Assembly (NCBI RefSeq): GCF_000371965.1
Contig: NZ_AQUO01000001.1
Span: 1,110,001-1,174,000, forward strand
DNA from: Paracoccus sp. N5
Lineage (GTDB): Bacteria; Pseudomonadota; Alphaproteobacteria; Rhodobacterales; Rhodobacteraceae
DNA length: 64,000 nt
Direction of reading: 5' to 3'
The notes below the pieces were generated by a model, which saw only the letters and a list, made by a program, of their open reading frames with translations, was not told where the DNA came from and ran no database searches. The position numbers and the translations under genes are program-made. Shown piece after piece: positions 45,219-54,503 of this stretch. The first letter of the stretch is position 1. Each line of letters begins with the position of its first letter.

Positions 45219-46118
45219 TTATCTTTCAACCTCATAGCCCGCCGCCGCCATGACGCGCAGCAGCTCCTTGTGGCCCTTTTTCGCCATCTCCAGCGGCGGA
45301 TTTGCCACCGGATCCTGCTCGGCCTCGACCACGAACCAGCCCTCGTAGCCCTTGGCCGCCAGGGCCTTGACGATGGCCTCGAAGTCCAGCGAGCCGTCGC
45401 CGGGGACGGTGAAGGCCCCCTTCACCACCGCATCGAGGAAGCTCTCGCGCGTCCGGTCCAGCCCGTCCACGACCGCGCGGCGGATGTCCTTGGTGTGGAC
45501 ATGGGTGATGCGGGCATGGTGGTTCTCGACCACCCGCAGCACGTCGCCGCCGGCAAAGGCCATGTGGCCCGCATCGAACAGCAGCGGCACCGAGGAATGC
45601 TTCATCAGCAGGTCGAGCTCCGCCTCGGTCTCGACCGCCGCCGCCATGTGGTGGTGGTAGGAGATCGGCATCCCCTGCCCCGCGCACCAATCGGCGAAAT
45701 CGCTGATCTTGCGGCCATAGGCGGCCATCTCGGATTCGGTCAGCTTCGGCTTGGTCGCCAGCGGCGCCGAAGGCACGCCCTGGATCGACCGCGCGGTCTC
45801 GCCATAGACGATGCAGGGCGCGCCGGCGGCGATGAAGAATTCCATCTGCTGCGCGATGCGGTCCTTTTCCGCCTCGACGTCGCCGTCCAGCAAGAGGCCC
45901 GAGAACCAGCCGCCGCAGACCGAGATGCCATAGCGGTCGAGGATCGGCCCCAGTTCGGCCATGTCCATCGGAAAGCGCCGGCCGGTCTCCATGCCGGTGA
46001 AGCCGGCCTCGGAGGCCTGCCGCAGGCATTCCTCCAGGCTGACGTCGTCGGACAGTTCCGCCAGATCGTCATTCCACCACGCGATCGGGGCAATCCCAAG
46101 TTTCGCTTTCATTCTCAT
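45219..46118 (-). CDS. iolE: Myo-inosose-2 dehydratase
   Basis: Dehydrates 2-keto-myo-inositol to 3D-trihydroxycyclohexane-1,2-dione. 299 residues, standard. MKAKLGIAPIAWWNDDL opens the protein as in known IolE; EAGFTGMETGRRFP, GTP-free metal region YHHHMAAAVET and LLFDAGHMAFAGGD, then HVHTKDI follow. ATG overlaps the iolD stop by four bases (ATGA), so it is coupled to iolD. An ATG two codons later is possible. Confidence 0.95.
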   Translation of the reverse strand: MRMKAKLGIAPIAWWNDDLAELSDDVSLEECLRQASEAGFTGMETGRRFPMDMAELGPILDRYGISVCGGWFSGLLLDGDVEAEKDRIAQQMEFFIAAGAPCIVYGETARSIQGVPSAPLATKPKLTESEMAAYGRKISDFADWCAGQGMPISYHHHMAAAVETEAELDLLMKHSSVPLLFDAGHMAFAGGDVLRVVENHHARITHVHTKDIRRAVVDGLDRTRESFLDAVVKGAFTVPGDGSLDFEAIVKALAAKGYEGWFVVEAEQDPVANPPLEMAKKGHKELLRVMAAAGYEVER

Positions 46119-47986
46119 ACACCTGCACGCTGCGCTTCGCGGATCTTTTCCTGTGCCGCACGCGCGGCACGGACAGTTTCGAAATTCGAGATCTCGGGCA
46201 CGCCGACATCCCAGTCGGCATCCCCCGGCACCCATTTCCAGGCATCCGAGACGATCGAGATCACCGTCACCCCGTCATGGGCCAGCGCGTCCTGCATCGC
46301 GCCCTCCAGATCGGCCAGGCTTTCGGCCTTGACGGCGCGGGCGCCCATCGCCTCGGCATGTTTCACGAAATCGACATGCAGCGGGTTGTCGCGGTTCTGC
46401 ACCCGGCAATCGGTCAGCAGGTTGTTGAAGCCCGGCACGCCCTTGGCCTGCTGCAGCCGGTTGATGACCGCGAAGCCGCCATTGTCGCAAACGACCACGA
46501 CCATCCTGTGCCCGGTCAGCGCCGCCGAATAGATGTCCGAGTTCATCATCATGTAGGTGCCGTCGCCCAGCATGACGATGGGCGTGCCGCCGGTCGCGCC
46601 CGGCCCTTCCTGCGCCATGGCGCAGCCCCAGCCGGCCGCGATCTCGTAGCCCATGCAGGAAAAGCCGAATTCGCAATCGAAGGTGTTGGGGTTCTTGACC
46701 CGCCAGCCCTTGGTCACCTCGCCCGGCGTGCCGCCCGCCGCGGCGATCAGCGTGTCACTCGGCCCGGCGACCTTGTTCAGCACGCCCACGACCTGCGCAT
46801 AGGACGGCACCAGCTCGTTGGTCGGCGCCTGATGGTCGTCCAGCAGCTTGTTCCATTCGGCGAACAGGATCTTGGCGCGTTTCATCAGCCCGGCATCGGC
46901 CGCGTACTCGCCAAGCGCCGCGTCCAACTCGCCGATGGTTTCCAGCGCATCCCCGACCACGGCCAGTGACCGATGCTTGACGGCATCGAAGCGCGCCGCA
47001 TTGACCGAGATGAAGCGCGCATCCTCGGCGAAGGCCGTCCAGGAGCCGGTGGTGAAATCCTGCAGCCGGGTGCCGATGGCCAGGATCACGTCGGCCTCTT
47101 TCGCCAGCGCATTGGCCGAGGTCGAGCCGACGATGCCGATGGGTCCGGCATGGACCGGATGGTCATGGGTCAGCGCGCCCTTGCCCGCGATGGTCTCGAC
47201 CACCGGGATGCCGCGCTTGGCGGCGAAATCGGCCAGGGCGTCCTCGGCCAGCGAATAGCGCACGCCGCCGCCCGAGATGATCAGCGGCTTTTTCGCCGTT
47301 TTCAGCAGCTCGGCCGCCGCCGCAACCGCATCGCGGTCGGGACGCGGGCGCGGGATCGACCAGACGCGCGGCTCGAAGAACACCTCGGGATAGTCATAGG
47401 CCAGTTCCTGCGTGTCCTGCGCCAGACCGATGAAGGCCGGGCCGCAATCGGCCGGGTCCAGCATGGTCGCCACCGCCTGCGGCAGCGACTGGATCAACTG
47501 CTCGGGCAGCGTGATGCGGTCCCAATAGCGCACGACCGATTTGAAGGCATCGTTCGCGGTGATGGTCGGGTCGCCGAAATGCTCGACCTGCTGCAACACC
47601 GGATCGGGCAGGCGATTCGCGAAGGTGTCGCCCGCGATCAGCAGCACCGGCAGGCGGTTCGCCATGGCGACGCCCGCCGCCGTCACCATATTCAGCGCCC
47701 CCGGCCCGATCGAGGTCGCAGCGACCATCAGCTGGCGGCGACGCTTGGCCTTGGCGAAGCCGATGGCGGCCAGCGCCATGCTCTGCTCGTTCTGGCCGCG
47801 CCAGGTCGGCAACTGGTCCTGCACCTGCTCCAAGGCTTCGGACAGGCAGGTCACGTTGCCATGGCCGAAGATGCCGAAGACGCCTGCGAACAGCGGAACG
47901 CGCTCGCCCTCGATCTCGGTGAACTGGTTGCAAAGGTAACGGACAAGGGCCTGGGCCATGGTCAGGCGCACGGTCTTGCGTGGCAT
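46115..47986 (-). CDS. iolD: 3D-(3,5/4)-trihydroxycyclohexane-1,2-dione acylhydrolase
   Basis: ThDP-dependent ring-opening hydrolase giving 5-deoxy-glucuronate. 623 residues, as usual. TPP_enzyme N domain (LFAGVFGIFGHGNV with the activating Glu region), central domain (LIISGGGVRYS), and C domain with the ThDP/Mg motif GDGTYMMMNSDIYSA at about 475-490. First gene of the operon iolD-iolE-isomerase-Gfo/Idh-iolC-orf-iolB. GGAGGAGG precedes the ATG; the longer reading is a shadow. Confidence 0.95.
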   Translation of the reverse strand: MPRKTVRLTMAQALVRYLCNQFTEIEGERVPLFAGVFGIFGHGNVTCLSEALEQVQDQLPTWRGQNEQSMALAAIGFAKAKRRRQLMVAATSIGPGALNMVTAAGVAMANRLPVLLIAGDTFANRLPDPVLQQVEHFGDPTITANDAFKSVVRYWDRITLPEQLIQSLPQAVATMLDPADCGPAFIGLAQDTQELAYDYPEVFFEPRVWSIPRPRPDRDAVAAAAELLKTAKKPLIISGGGVRYSLAEDALADFAAKRGIPVVETIAGKGALTHDHPVHAGPIGIVGSTSANALAKEADVILAIGTRLQDFTTGSWTAFAEDARFISVNAARFDAVKHRSLAVVGDALETIGELDAALGEYAADAGLMKRAKILFAEWNKLLDDHQAPTNELVPSYAQVVGVLNKVAGPSDTLIAAAGGTPGEVTKGWRVKNPNTFDCEFGFSCMGYEIAAGWGCAMAQEGPGATGGTPIVMLGDGTYMMMNSDIYSAALTGHRMVVVVCDNGGFAVINRLQQAKGVPGFNNLLTDCRVQNRDNPLHVDFVKHAEAMGARAVKAESLADLEGAMQDALAHDGVTVISIVSDAWKWVPGDADWDVGVPEISNFETVRAARAAQEKIREAQRAGV

Positions 47987-48034
47987 CTCGCCTCCTCCTG
48001 CGGATGGTGTTTTCCGGACGATACGGAATGATGA

Positions 48035-48067
48035 TTGACAATGCAAGTATGATGCAATGATTATTGC
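48035..48067. promoter_or_regulatory. Divergent control region of iolD and the aldehyde dehydrogenase gene
   Basis: Rightward: TTGACA (48035-48040), 18-bp spacer, GATTAT (48059-48064). The palindrome GCAATGATTATTGC (48054-48067) is an exact GCAA-N6-TTGC site and covers this -10. ATGCAAGTATG at 48041-48051 also occurs in the GntR promoter at 56106-56116. The leftward promoter for iolD must lie here as well but is less clear. Confidence 0.65.
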
Positions 48068-48266
48068 GAAATGAGCGTCGGGAGGAGCCATGACAGGAAT
48101 CGCCATTCGTGGAGGAGGCGGCAGCGCCCTCATGCAGGCTGGAAATCAGGTCCTCGCGACATGCCAAGGAATAATCGGCGTCGCGTTTCTTCGAAACTGA
48201 CCGCCAGGTCGCATTCGTTCGGTCGCCAAGAGGCGCGGGACCAAGCCAGGGAAATCGGATAAGCCA

Positions 48267-49697
48267 ATGTATACACAATTCGGATTGTTCATCGACGGTA
48301 GCTGGACCCCCGGCACTGCCAGCGGAGAGGTCGTCTCTCCGGTTACCGAGAAACCGCTGGGGACCGTGCCGATGGCCACGGCGGACGACACCCGCGCGGC
48401 GCTGGATGCCGCCGCCCGCGCCCTGCCCCGCTTGCGCGAGATGGGCGGCTTCGCCCGCGCCGATGCACTGCACAAGGCCGCGGACGAAATGATTCGCCGC
48501 GCGGATGAGGCCGCGCGGATGATCTCGGCCGAGACCGGCAAGCCCATCGCGCAGGCGGGCCGGGAATGGGTGCTGGCCTGCGACCAGTTCCGCTGGTTTG
48601 CCGAGGAAGCGCGCCGCATCTATGGCCGCATCGTCGACAGCCGCGTCCCCGGCGGCCGGTTCGAGGTGACGCGCGAGCCGGTGGGCATCGTCGGCGCCTT
48701 TACCGCCTGGAACTTCCCGGCCGCCCTGCCCGCCCGCAAGCTGGCCCCGGCACTGGCCGCCGGCTGCCCGGTAGTGCTGCGCCCGTCCTCGCAGACGCCG
48801 GGCGTGGCGATGGTGATGGTCGATTGCCTGCGCGCCGCCGGCCTGCCCGACGGCGCGGTGAACCTGGTCGTCGGCTCGACCGGCGCAACCTATGCGCCGA
48901 TCATGGCCGACAGCCGGGTGCGCAAGGTCAGCCTGACCGGCTCGACCCGCGTCGGCCAGCAGATGATCCGCGATGCCGCCGATACGGTGAAGAAGGTCAG
49001 CATGGAACTGGGCGGCAATGCGCCGCTGATCATCCATGACGACGCCGATCTGGAAACCGCGCTGGACCTGACCGTGCCGACCAAGTTCGCCAATTGCGGG
49101 CAGGTCTGCGTCACCCCCGACCGGATCTTCGTCCATGACAGCCTGCACGACGCCTTCGTGGACGGCTTCGTGTCGCGCACGGCGCAGATCAAGCTGGGCG
49201 ACGGGCTGGACCCGGGCACCGGCATGGGGCCGCTGATCAATGGCGCCCGTCTGGCCGAGATCGAATCCATCGTCGCCGATGCCGTCCGCGCTGGCGCGAC
49301 GCTTGCCCATGGCGGCAAGCGCCCGGCGCATCTGAACAGCGGCTTCTTCTTCGAGCCGACCGTGCTGACCGATGTCACCGACGACATGAAGGTCTTTGCC
49401 GAGGAGAATTTCGGTCCCATCGCCGCCATCACCCGCTTCTCGACCGAGGACGAGGTGATCGCCCGCGCCAACGCATCGGACATGGGCCTGTCCGCCTATG
49501 CCTTCACCCGCTCGCCCGACCGGGCGCGGCGCATGGCGGCGGGGCTGAAGGCCGGCATGGTCGGCATCAACAGCTTCGCGCTGGCGGCCTCCGAGGCGCC
49601 TTTCGGCGGCACCAACCATTCCGGCATGGGCCGCGAGGGCGGCATCGAGGGGATCGAGGATTACCTCGACACCAAGCTCGCGCAGATCGTGTTCTGA
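48267..49697 (+). CDS. NAD(P)-dependent aldehyde dehydrogenase (succinate-semialdehyde-dehydrogenase-like)
   Basis: Aldehyde dehydrogenase of 476 residues with the full catalytic set: AWNFPAALPARKLAPALAAG, VSLTGSTRVG, MELGGNAP (Glu) and FANCGQVCVTPDR (Cys near 278). Subfamily resembles GabD/alpha-ketoglutarate semialdehyde dehydrogenase, not IolA (methylmalonate-semialdehyde DH), whose gene is absent. With the aldolase next door it may oxidise an aldehyde released from a keto-deoxy acid. The leader from the promoter is about 200 nt, with a weak SD. First gene of a plus-strand run. Confidence 0.88.
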   Translation: MYTQFGLFIDGSWTPGTASGEVVSPVTEKPLGTVPMATADDTRAALDAAARALPRLREMGGFARADALHKAADEMIRRADEAARMISAETGKPIAQAGREWVLACDQFRWFAEEARRIYGRIVDSRVPGGRFEVTREPVGIVGAFTAWNFPAALPARKLAPALAAGCPVVLRPSSQTPGVAMVMVDCLRAAGLPDGAVNLVVGSTGATYAPIMADSRVRKVSLTGSTRVGQQMIRDAADTVKKVSMELGGNAPLIIHDDADLETALDLTVPTKFANCGQVCVTPDRIFVHDSLHDAFVDGFVSRTAQIKLGDGLDPGTGMGPLINGARLAEIESIVADAVRAGATLAHGGKRPAHLNSGFFFEPTVLTDVTDDMKVFAEENFGPIAAITRFSTEDEVIARANASDMGLSAYAFTRSPDRARRMAAGLKAGMVGINSFALAASEAPFGGTNHSGMGREGGIEGIEDYLDTKLAQIVF

Positions 49698-49711
49698 GGG
49701 GAGGAAACGCG

Positions 49712-50518
49712 ATGTTCACCAACAAGCTGAAACAACACTGGGCCGAGGGCCGCCCCGCGATCAACGGCTGGCTGTCCATCGGCAACCCGCTGACCGCCGA
49801 GATCATGGCGGCGCAGGGCTATGACAGCATCACCATCGACGCCCAGCATGGCGCGCTGGACTACAGCGCCGTGCTGCCGATGTTGCAGGCGATGCGGGCA
49901 TCCGGCGTGACGCCGATGGTCCGCGTGCCCTGGCGCGAGCCGGGCGCGATCATGAAGGCGCTGGACGCCGGCGCGCAGGGCATCATCTGCCCGATGGTCA
50001 ACTCGGCCGAGGAGGCGGCGGAATTCGTCAGCTACATGCGCTATCCGCCGCATGGCCAGCGCAGCTTCGGCCCGACCCGCGCCACCTTCGCCTATGGCGG
50101 CTATGGCGTGGCGGCGAACGATCAGGTGCTTGCGCTGGCGATGATCGAAACCCGGCAGGGCATGGACAACCTGGACGCCATCGCGGCGACGCCGGGCCTT
50201 GACGGGATCTATGTCGGCCCGGCGGACCTGACGCTGGGCACCCAGGAAGGCCGCCTGCCCCCCGGCTTCGACCGCGAAGAGCCCGAGATGGTCGCTTTGC
50301 TGCACCGGATCAAGGACGCCTGCAAGGCGAACGGCATCCGCGCCTGCATCCATTGCGGCACGCCGGAATATGCCGCCAAAGCCATCGGCTGGGGGTTCGA
50401 CCTGACCACGGTCGGCGGCGACACCCGCCTGCTGGCGGGCGCGGCCAGCGCCTCGGTCGCGTCCTGGCGCGACCTGACCGGCTCCGCCCCCGCCTCTGCC
50501 ACGAAAGGAGCCTATTGA
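49712..50518 (+). CDS. HpcH/HpaI-type class II aldolase
   Basis: 268 residues. Metal-dependent pyruvate-type aldolase with SITIDAQHGALDY (base His), VRVPWREPG, GIICPMVNSAEEA (metal Glu region) and GIYVGPADLTLG. Family members cleave 2-keto-3-deoxy sugar acids or 4-hydroxy-2-oxoacids. Lies 14 bp after the aldehyde dehydrogenase gene; the next gene starts on its stop codon. Substrate open. Confidence 0.88.
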   Translation: MFTNKLKQHWAEGRPAINGWLSIGNPLTAEIMAAQGYDSITIDAQHGALDYSAVLPMLQAMRASGVTPMVRVPWREPGAIMKALDAGAQGIICPMVNSAEEAAEFVSYMRYPPHGQRSFGPTRATFAYGGYGVAANDQVLALAMIETRQGMDNLDAIAATPGLDGIYVGPADLTLGTQEGRLPPGFDREEPEMVALLHRIKDACKANGIRACIHCGTPEYAAKAIGWGFDLTTVGGDTRLLAGAASASVASWRDLTGSAPASATKGAY

Positions 50519-51486
50519 TGCCGCATCTTCTTGTTGCCGGAAAGCTGCATCCCGCGGGCGAGGCCTTGCTGCGCGAACTTCCCGCCCGCGGCATCACCGT
50601 GGATTATGTCGAGGAAATCTCGGAACCCTCCTATGCGCCGCTGATCCACAAGGCCGATGCGCTGGTGATCCGCACCCAGCCGCTGTCCGCCGCCACCGTG
50701 GCGCTGGCCGAAAGGCTGAAGGTCGTCTCGCGCCACGGCGTCGGCTACGATGCCGTCGATCTGAACGCGCTGAACACCCGCGGCATTGCCCTGACCATCG
50801 TCGGCGACGTGAATTCGATCTCGGTCGCCGAACATGCGATGATGCAATTGCTGGCCGGGGCCAAGCGCGTGCTGCTGGCCGACCGCGCGGTGCGCGAGCC
50901 CGGGCTATGGGGCTGGCGCAACCGGCTGGAGCAGCAGGAAATCTCGGGCAAGAACCTGCTCATCATCGGCTATGGCCGCACCGGGCAGCGCCTTGCCCGC
51001 ATGGCCGCCGGGTTCGAGATGACGGTCCGCGCCCATGACCCCTATCTCTCGCGCAAGGGCTGGCCCGAAGGTCCGGTGGCCGAGATCGCCGACCTGGACG
51101 AGGGGCTGGCCTGGGCCGATTGCATCTCGATCCATGTGCCCAAGGCCGACAAGCCGGTGCTGGGGGCAAACGAGATCGCACGGATGAAGCCCGGTGTCGT
51201 CCTTGCCAATACGGCGCGCGGCGGCGTGGTGGACGAGGCGGCACTGGCCGAGGCATTGGCCTCGGGTCAGGTCGGTGCCGCCGGGGTGGATGTCTTCGAC
51301 GACGAGCCGCCCAATGCTTCACCCTTGTTCGACCAGCCGACCGCGGTGCTGTCGCCCCATATCGCCGGGCTGACCGCCGAATGCGGCGAACGCATGGCCA
51401 TCGCCTCGATCCGGAACGCGATCGACTATCTGGACGGCACGGTTGACCACGCTCTCATCGTCAATCCGACTTTCGCCCATGCTTGA
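50518..51486 (+). CDS. D-2-hydroxyacid dehydrogenase
   Basis: 322 residues, NAD(P)-dependent. GYGRTGQRLA cofactor loop, NTARGGVVDEAAL with the substrate Arg, DVFDDEPP (Glu) and LSPHIAGLT (His). Closest by eye to SerA/hydroxypyruvate-reductase-like members. Likely reduces or oxidises a 2-keto or hydroxy acid produced by the aldolase gene with which it is coupled (TGATG). AAAGGAG precedes the ATG; the longer open frame is a shadow. Confidence 0.88.
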   Translation: MPHLLVAGKLHPAGEALLRELPARGITVDYVEEISEPSYAPLIHKADALVIRTQPLSAATVALAERLKVVSRHGVGYDAVDLNALNTRGIALTIVGDVNSISVAEHAMMQLLAGAKRVLLADRAVREPGLWGWRNRLEQQEISGKNLLIIGYGRTGQRLARMAAGFEMTVRAHDPYLSRKGWPEGPVAEIADLDEGLAWADCISIHVPKADKPVLGANEIARMKPGVVLANTARGGVVDEAALAEALASGQVGAAGVDVFDDEPPNASPLFDQPTAVLSPHIAGLTAECGERMAIASIRNAIDYLDGTVDHALIVNPTFAHA

Positions 51487-51543
51487 GAAACTGCACCGCT
51501 GGCTTGCGGCTTTCTGTGACGAGGTCGCGCAGACGACGCTTCT

Positions 51544-51559
51544 CCGCTACGGCGGAGGA
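51544..51559 (+). terminator. Small hairpin after the hydroxyacid dehydrogenase gene
   Basis: CTCCGC-TACG-GCGGAG, a 6-bp stem with a UNCG-type tetraloop, 58 bp after the stop, but no T run follows. Weak terminator or simple RNA structure. Confidence 0.3.
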
Positions 51560-51728
51560 GCCCTTCTGACAGATCTGCCCCGGCGCTTGGGACAAGACCT
51601 GCTGGAACCGCGTGGACGGACTGCGTCCGAGCATCCGCACCCTGCTGCCAAACCCCCGTCAATCGGCTCTCGCATCCGCCATCTGGATGGCAATTGAGCC
51701 CCGCTTCAGTTCAAATCGGATAAAATCC

Positions 51729-52853
51729 ATGTCTGACAAACCCATCCTGCGTATCGGCCTGATCGGCACCGGCTTCATGGGCAAGGCCCATGTCTTCGGC
51801 TTCGCCAGCGCACAGAAGGTCTTCGACCTGCCCTATCGGCTGGAGCTTCACACGGTCGCCGATGTCACCGAGGACGCCGCCGCCCGTGCCGCCGCCGATT
51901 TCGGCTTCGCCCATGCCACCGCCGACTGGCGCAGCATGGTCGCGGACCCTCAGATCGACGTGATCGACATCACCGCCCCCAACGCGCTGCACAAGGAGAT
52001 GGCGCTGGCCGCCATTTCCGCCGGCAAGCACGTCTATTGCGAAAAGCCGCTGGCGCCGCTGGCCTCGGATGCGCGCGAGATGGCGGATGCGGCCACGGCC
52101 AAGGGCGTCAAGACCCAGGTCGGCTTCAACTATCTCTGCAACCCGATGCTGCGGCTTGCGCGCGAGATGATCGCGGCGGGCGAGCTGGGCGAGATCCGCG
52201 GCTATCGCGGGCTGCATGCCGAGGATTACATGGCCGATCCTGCGGGGCCGTGGACCTTCCGCCACGACCCGGCGGGTGGCGGCGCGCTGGCTGATATCGG
52301 CAGCCATGCGCTGGCCACGGCGGAATTCCTGCTTGGCCCGATCACCGAAGTGATGGGCGATTGCATCACGATGATCGGCCAGCGCCCCGACGGCCAGGGC
52401 GGCACCCGCGCGGTCGAGGTCGACGACGTGGGCCGCGCCTTCCTGCGCTTCGCCAATGGCGCGCAAGGCTCCATCGAGGGCAACTGGATCGCGACGGGCC
52501 GCAAGATGCAGCATGATTTCGAGGTTTATGGCACCAAGGGCGCGCTGGCCTTCAGCCAGGAACGCTTCAACGAACTGCATTTCTACTCGACCGCCGACGC
52601 CCCCGGCCGGCGCGGCTTCCGCCGCATCGAGGCGAGCCCCGACCACCCGCCCTATGGCCGCTTCTGCGTCGCCCCCGGCCATCAGATCGGCTTCAACGAC
52701 CTGAAGGCCATCGAGATCGAAGGCTATCTGCGCGCCATCGCCGGCGAGATCCCCGAGCCTTTCGGCTTCGCGGCCGGTTTGCGGATCCAGCACCTGGTCG
52801 AGACGATCCAGCGCTCCTCCGCCGCGCGGCAATGGATGGCCGTCACGGCCTGA
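51729..52853 (+). CDS. Gfo/Idh/MocA family oxidoreductase
   Basis: 374 residues: LRIGLIGTGFMGKAHVFGF, VYCEKPLAPLA, VGFNYLCNP and ADIGSHALATAEFLLG. Differs clearly from the other two in the window and from iolG; belongs to the branch with a long insert between the core domains. Start at the ATG after GGATAAAATCC; longer readings start inside a 242-bp spacer in which I recognise no gene. May be transcribed with the three genes before it. Substrate unknown, presumably a polyol or sugar acid. Confidence 0.88.
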   Translation: MSDKPILRIGLIGTGFMGKAHVFGFASAQKVFDLPYRLELHTVADVTEDAAARAAADFGFAHATADWRSMVADPQIDVIDITAPNALHKEMALAAISAGKHVYCEKPLAPLASDAREMADAATAKGVKTQVGFNYLCNPMLRLAREMIAAGELGEIRGYRGLHAEDYMADPAGPWTFRHDPAGGGALADIGSHALATAEFLLGPITEVMGDCITMIGQRPDGQGGTRAVEVDDVGRAFLRFANGAQGSIEGNWIATGRKMQHDFEVYGTKGALAFSQERFNELHFYSTADAPGRRGFRRIEASPDHPPYGRFCVAPGHQIGFNDLKAIEIEGYLRAIAGEIPEPFGFAAGLRIQHLVETIQRSSAARQWMAVTA

Positions 52854-53170
52854 GAAACCGCTGCCGCCTCCCTCCCCGCGGCATCGGCTGGGGCACTTCC
52901 TCGCCCCCTACCAGGGCGCCCGACCATGTGTCGGGCGTCCAGCCTGGAAAGGGATTTTCCAGCGCAAGAATGCCCCTTTGGCCCCGCCGCCGACCAATAC
53001 CAGCGAAGACGAAACCGCCATCCACGCCAAGGCCGGAACCATCGAGATCATTCTCGCGATGCCGGGAACGAAGATCGACGCAAAGGCTCTGAGGATGGGA
53101 TCGAATAAGCCCAAAGCAGGGGCTTGGCTCCTTGCAATATCTGTTGCAATGATGGCATCAGAGGAACACC
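52854..53170. other. Intergenic region ahead of the RpiR regulator
   Basis: 317 bases. A hairpin with a perfect 8-bp stem (CGCCCGAC, 5-nt loop, GTCGGGCG; 52917-52937) may end the preceding transcript. The right end holds the proposed operator. In between, a minus-strand hydrophobic open frame is visible, but it has no recognisable family and was not called. Confidence 0.45.
53134..53147 (+). promoter_or_regulatory. Operator in front of the RpiR regulator gene
   Basis: GCAATATCTGTTGC, an exact GCAA-N6-TTGC match, 23 bp before the start codon, where a bound repressor would block initiation or early transcription. Points to autoregulation. Confidence 0.65.
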
Positions 53171-54043
53171 ATGCCAGTAAGCCACCCGCCACAAGATTAC
53201 GAAGAACTGATCCGGCTGATCCATGATCGCCACGATCAGATGAGCAAGACCTATCAGCGAATTTCGGTCTACCTGACTCAGAATCCGAACGAGGTCGCCG
53301 TCCATTCGGTCAACGCGATCGGTGAGCGCTGCGGCATTCACGCCTCAAGCTTCGTGCGCTTCGCGCAATCCCTGGGCTACAAGGGCTTCAAGGAACTGCA
53401 AGGCCTGTTCCAGAAGCGCCTGGCCACCGCCGCGCCGGGTTTCGAGGCCCGCGTCAAGGCGCTGACAACCGAACTGAAAGGCGCGGGCGATCCCACCGAG
53501 ATCGGCTTCCTGCGCGATCTGGTGGTGCGCGACATCGCCTCGCTCCAGCAATTGCTGGACGAGGTGAACCCCGAGGACCTGGCGCTGGCCGCCGACCTGC
53601 TGGACCGTGCCGACATCATCTATCTGGTCGGCCAGCTGCGTTCCTCGCCGGTCGTCGAACTGCTGCGCTATGTGCTGACCATGCTGGGCAAGCGCTGCGT
53701 GCTGCTGGACCCCGGCGGCGGCTTAGCCACGCATATGGGCCGCACGATCCGCAAGACCGACGTGCTGCTGGCGGTCTCGTTCCGCTTCTATGCCAACGAG
53801 GTGGTGAATGTGGTCGAGGAAGCGGGCCAGAAGGGCATCGACATCATCGCCATCTCGGACAGCACGCTGTCGCCCTTGGCGCGGTGGGCGCGGGTGCTGT
53901 TCCCGGTGCCCGAGCATGATTACACCTTCTCGCGCTCGCTGGCCGCGCCGATGTGCCTGGCGCAGGCGCTGGTCGTTGCCGTGGCCGCCCGCGTGCAGCA
54001 CAATGACGAGGATCCGCGCATCCCGACCGTGACCGGAACCTAG
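53171..54043 (+). CDS. iolR: RpiR/MurR family regulator, proposed inositol regulator
   Basis: 290 residues. N-terminal HTH_6 domain (about 10-85, with AVHSVNAIGERCGIHASSFVRFAQSLGYKGF as the helix-turn-helix, quoted only in part here as its length shows a full domain) and a C-terminal SIS sugar-phosphate-binding domain (about 125-265: DIIYLVGQLRSS, VLLAVSFRFYANEV, IAISDSTLSPLA). RpiR-type IolR proteins repress iol genes in rhizobia. Its own promoter and five others in the region share one palindrome, which makes it the best candidate to bind it. GAGGAA precedes the ATG. Confidence 0.85.
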   Translation: MPVSHPPQDYEELIRLIHDRHDQMSKTYQRISVYLTQNPNEVAVHSVNAIGERCGIHASSFVRFAQSLGYKGFKELQGLFQKRLATAAPGFEARVKALTTELKGAGDPTEIGFLRDLVVRDIASLQQLLDEVNPEDLALAADLLDRADIIYLVGQLRSSPVVELLRYVLTMLGKRCVLLDPGGGLATHMGRTIRKTDVLLAVSFRFYANEVVNVVEEAGQKGIDIIAISDSTLSPLARWARVLFPVPEHDYTFSRSLAAPMCLAQALVVAVAARVQHNDEDPRIPTVTGT

Positions 54044-54455
54044 AGCCCGGCCAGCCCGTCCCATAAGCGGGCGGCAACCGGACGCGCGCCGGCCGGTGCG
54101 GCGCCGTGCTCCGTTCCGACAAGCGCGCGCATCACAAGGCCAGAGAAACCCGTCCCACGACCAGGAGAACCGCCGAGTCCGAGGCCAGTTCCGCGCTGGC
54201 CCAGCCGATCCCCATGCCCGCGATGGCTCTGGGCATGATCCGACGCATGATCTGCCAATCGACCTAAGCCCGCCAGCTTGCCACGCCGACCACGTCCATC
54301 ACCACCAGCACCGGCAGCAGGATCGCCCCTCCTCACCGGCGGCATGACCAGCGCCATTAGCGGCACGCCCTAGCAGGCCCATGCCGCCGAGGCCGCCCAG
54401 CGCGACGGCCAGCGCGGTCGCGGCCAGTTCGGGCGGCGATGCGAAGCTGACATTT
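54040..54455 (-). pseudogene. Decayed TauE/SafE-type transporter gene
   Basis: In changing frames the minus strand reads SFASPPELAATALAVALGGL, ALVMPPV, ILLPVLVVMDVVGVASWRA, an in-frame stop, WQIMRRIMPRAIAGMGIGW, VLLVVG, then LVMRALVG and ARLWDGLAGL before a stop that overlaps the iolR stop. The order and content match sulfite-exporter-like TauE/SafE permeases up to just past the middle. At least three lesions and a missing C-terminal half. This explains the ~460 bp without a gene. Confidence 0.6.
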
Positions 54456-54503
54456 CCTCGAACGAACAGAGCTTTTCGGGATCGGGACAGCCGCCAAGAC
54501 CGC

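Noticed and set aside
48267..49697. Naming this gene iolA/mmsA
   Set aside because: The sequence resembles succinate-semialdehyde-type dehydrogenases; the neighbourhood alone would be misleading.
51487..51728. A small gene reading LEKLHRWLAAFCDEVAQTT between two dehydrogenase genes
   Set aside because: No ribosome binding site of its own beyond the upstream gene's end, low-complexity tail and no recognisable family.
52908..53192. A hydrophobic 94-codon minus-strand frame before iolR
   Set aside because: No start signal or family, and it covers the proposed regulator promoter; possible chance frame.
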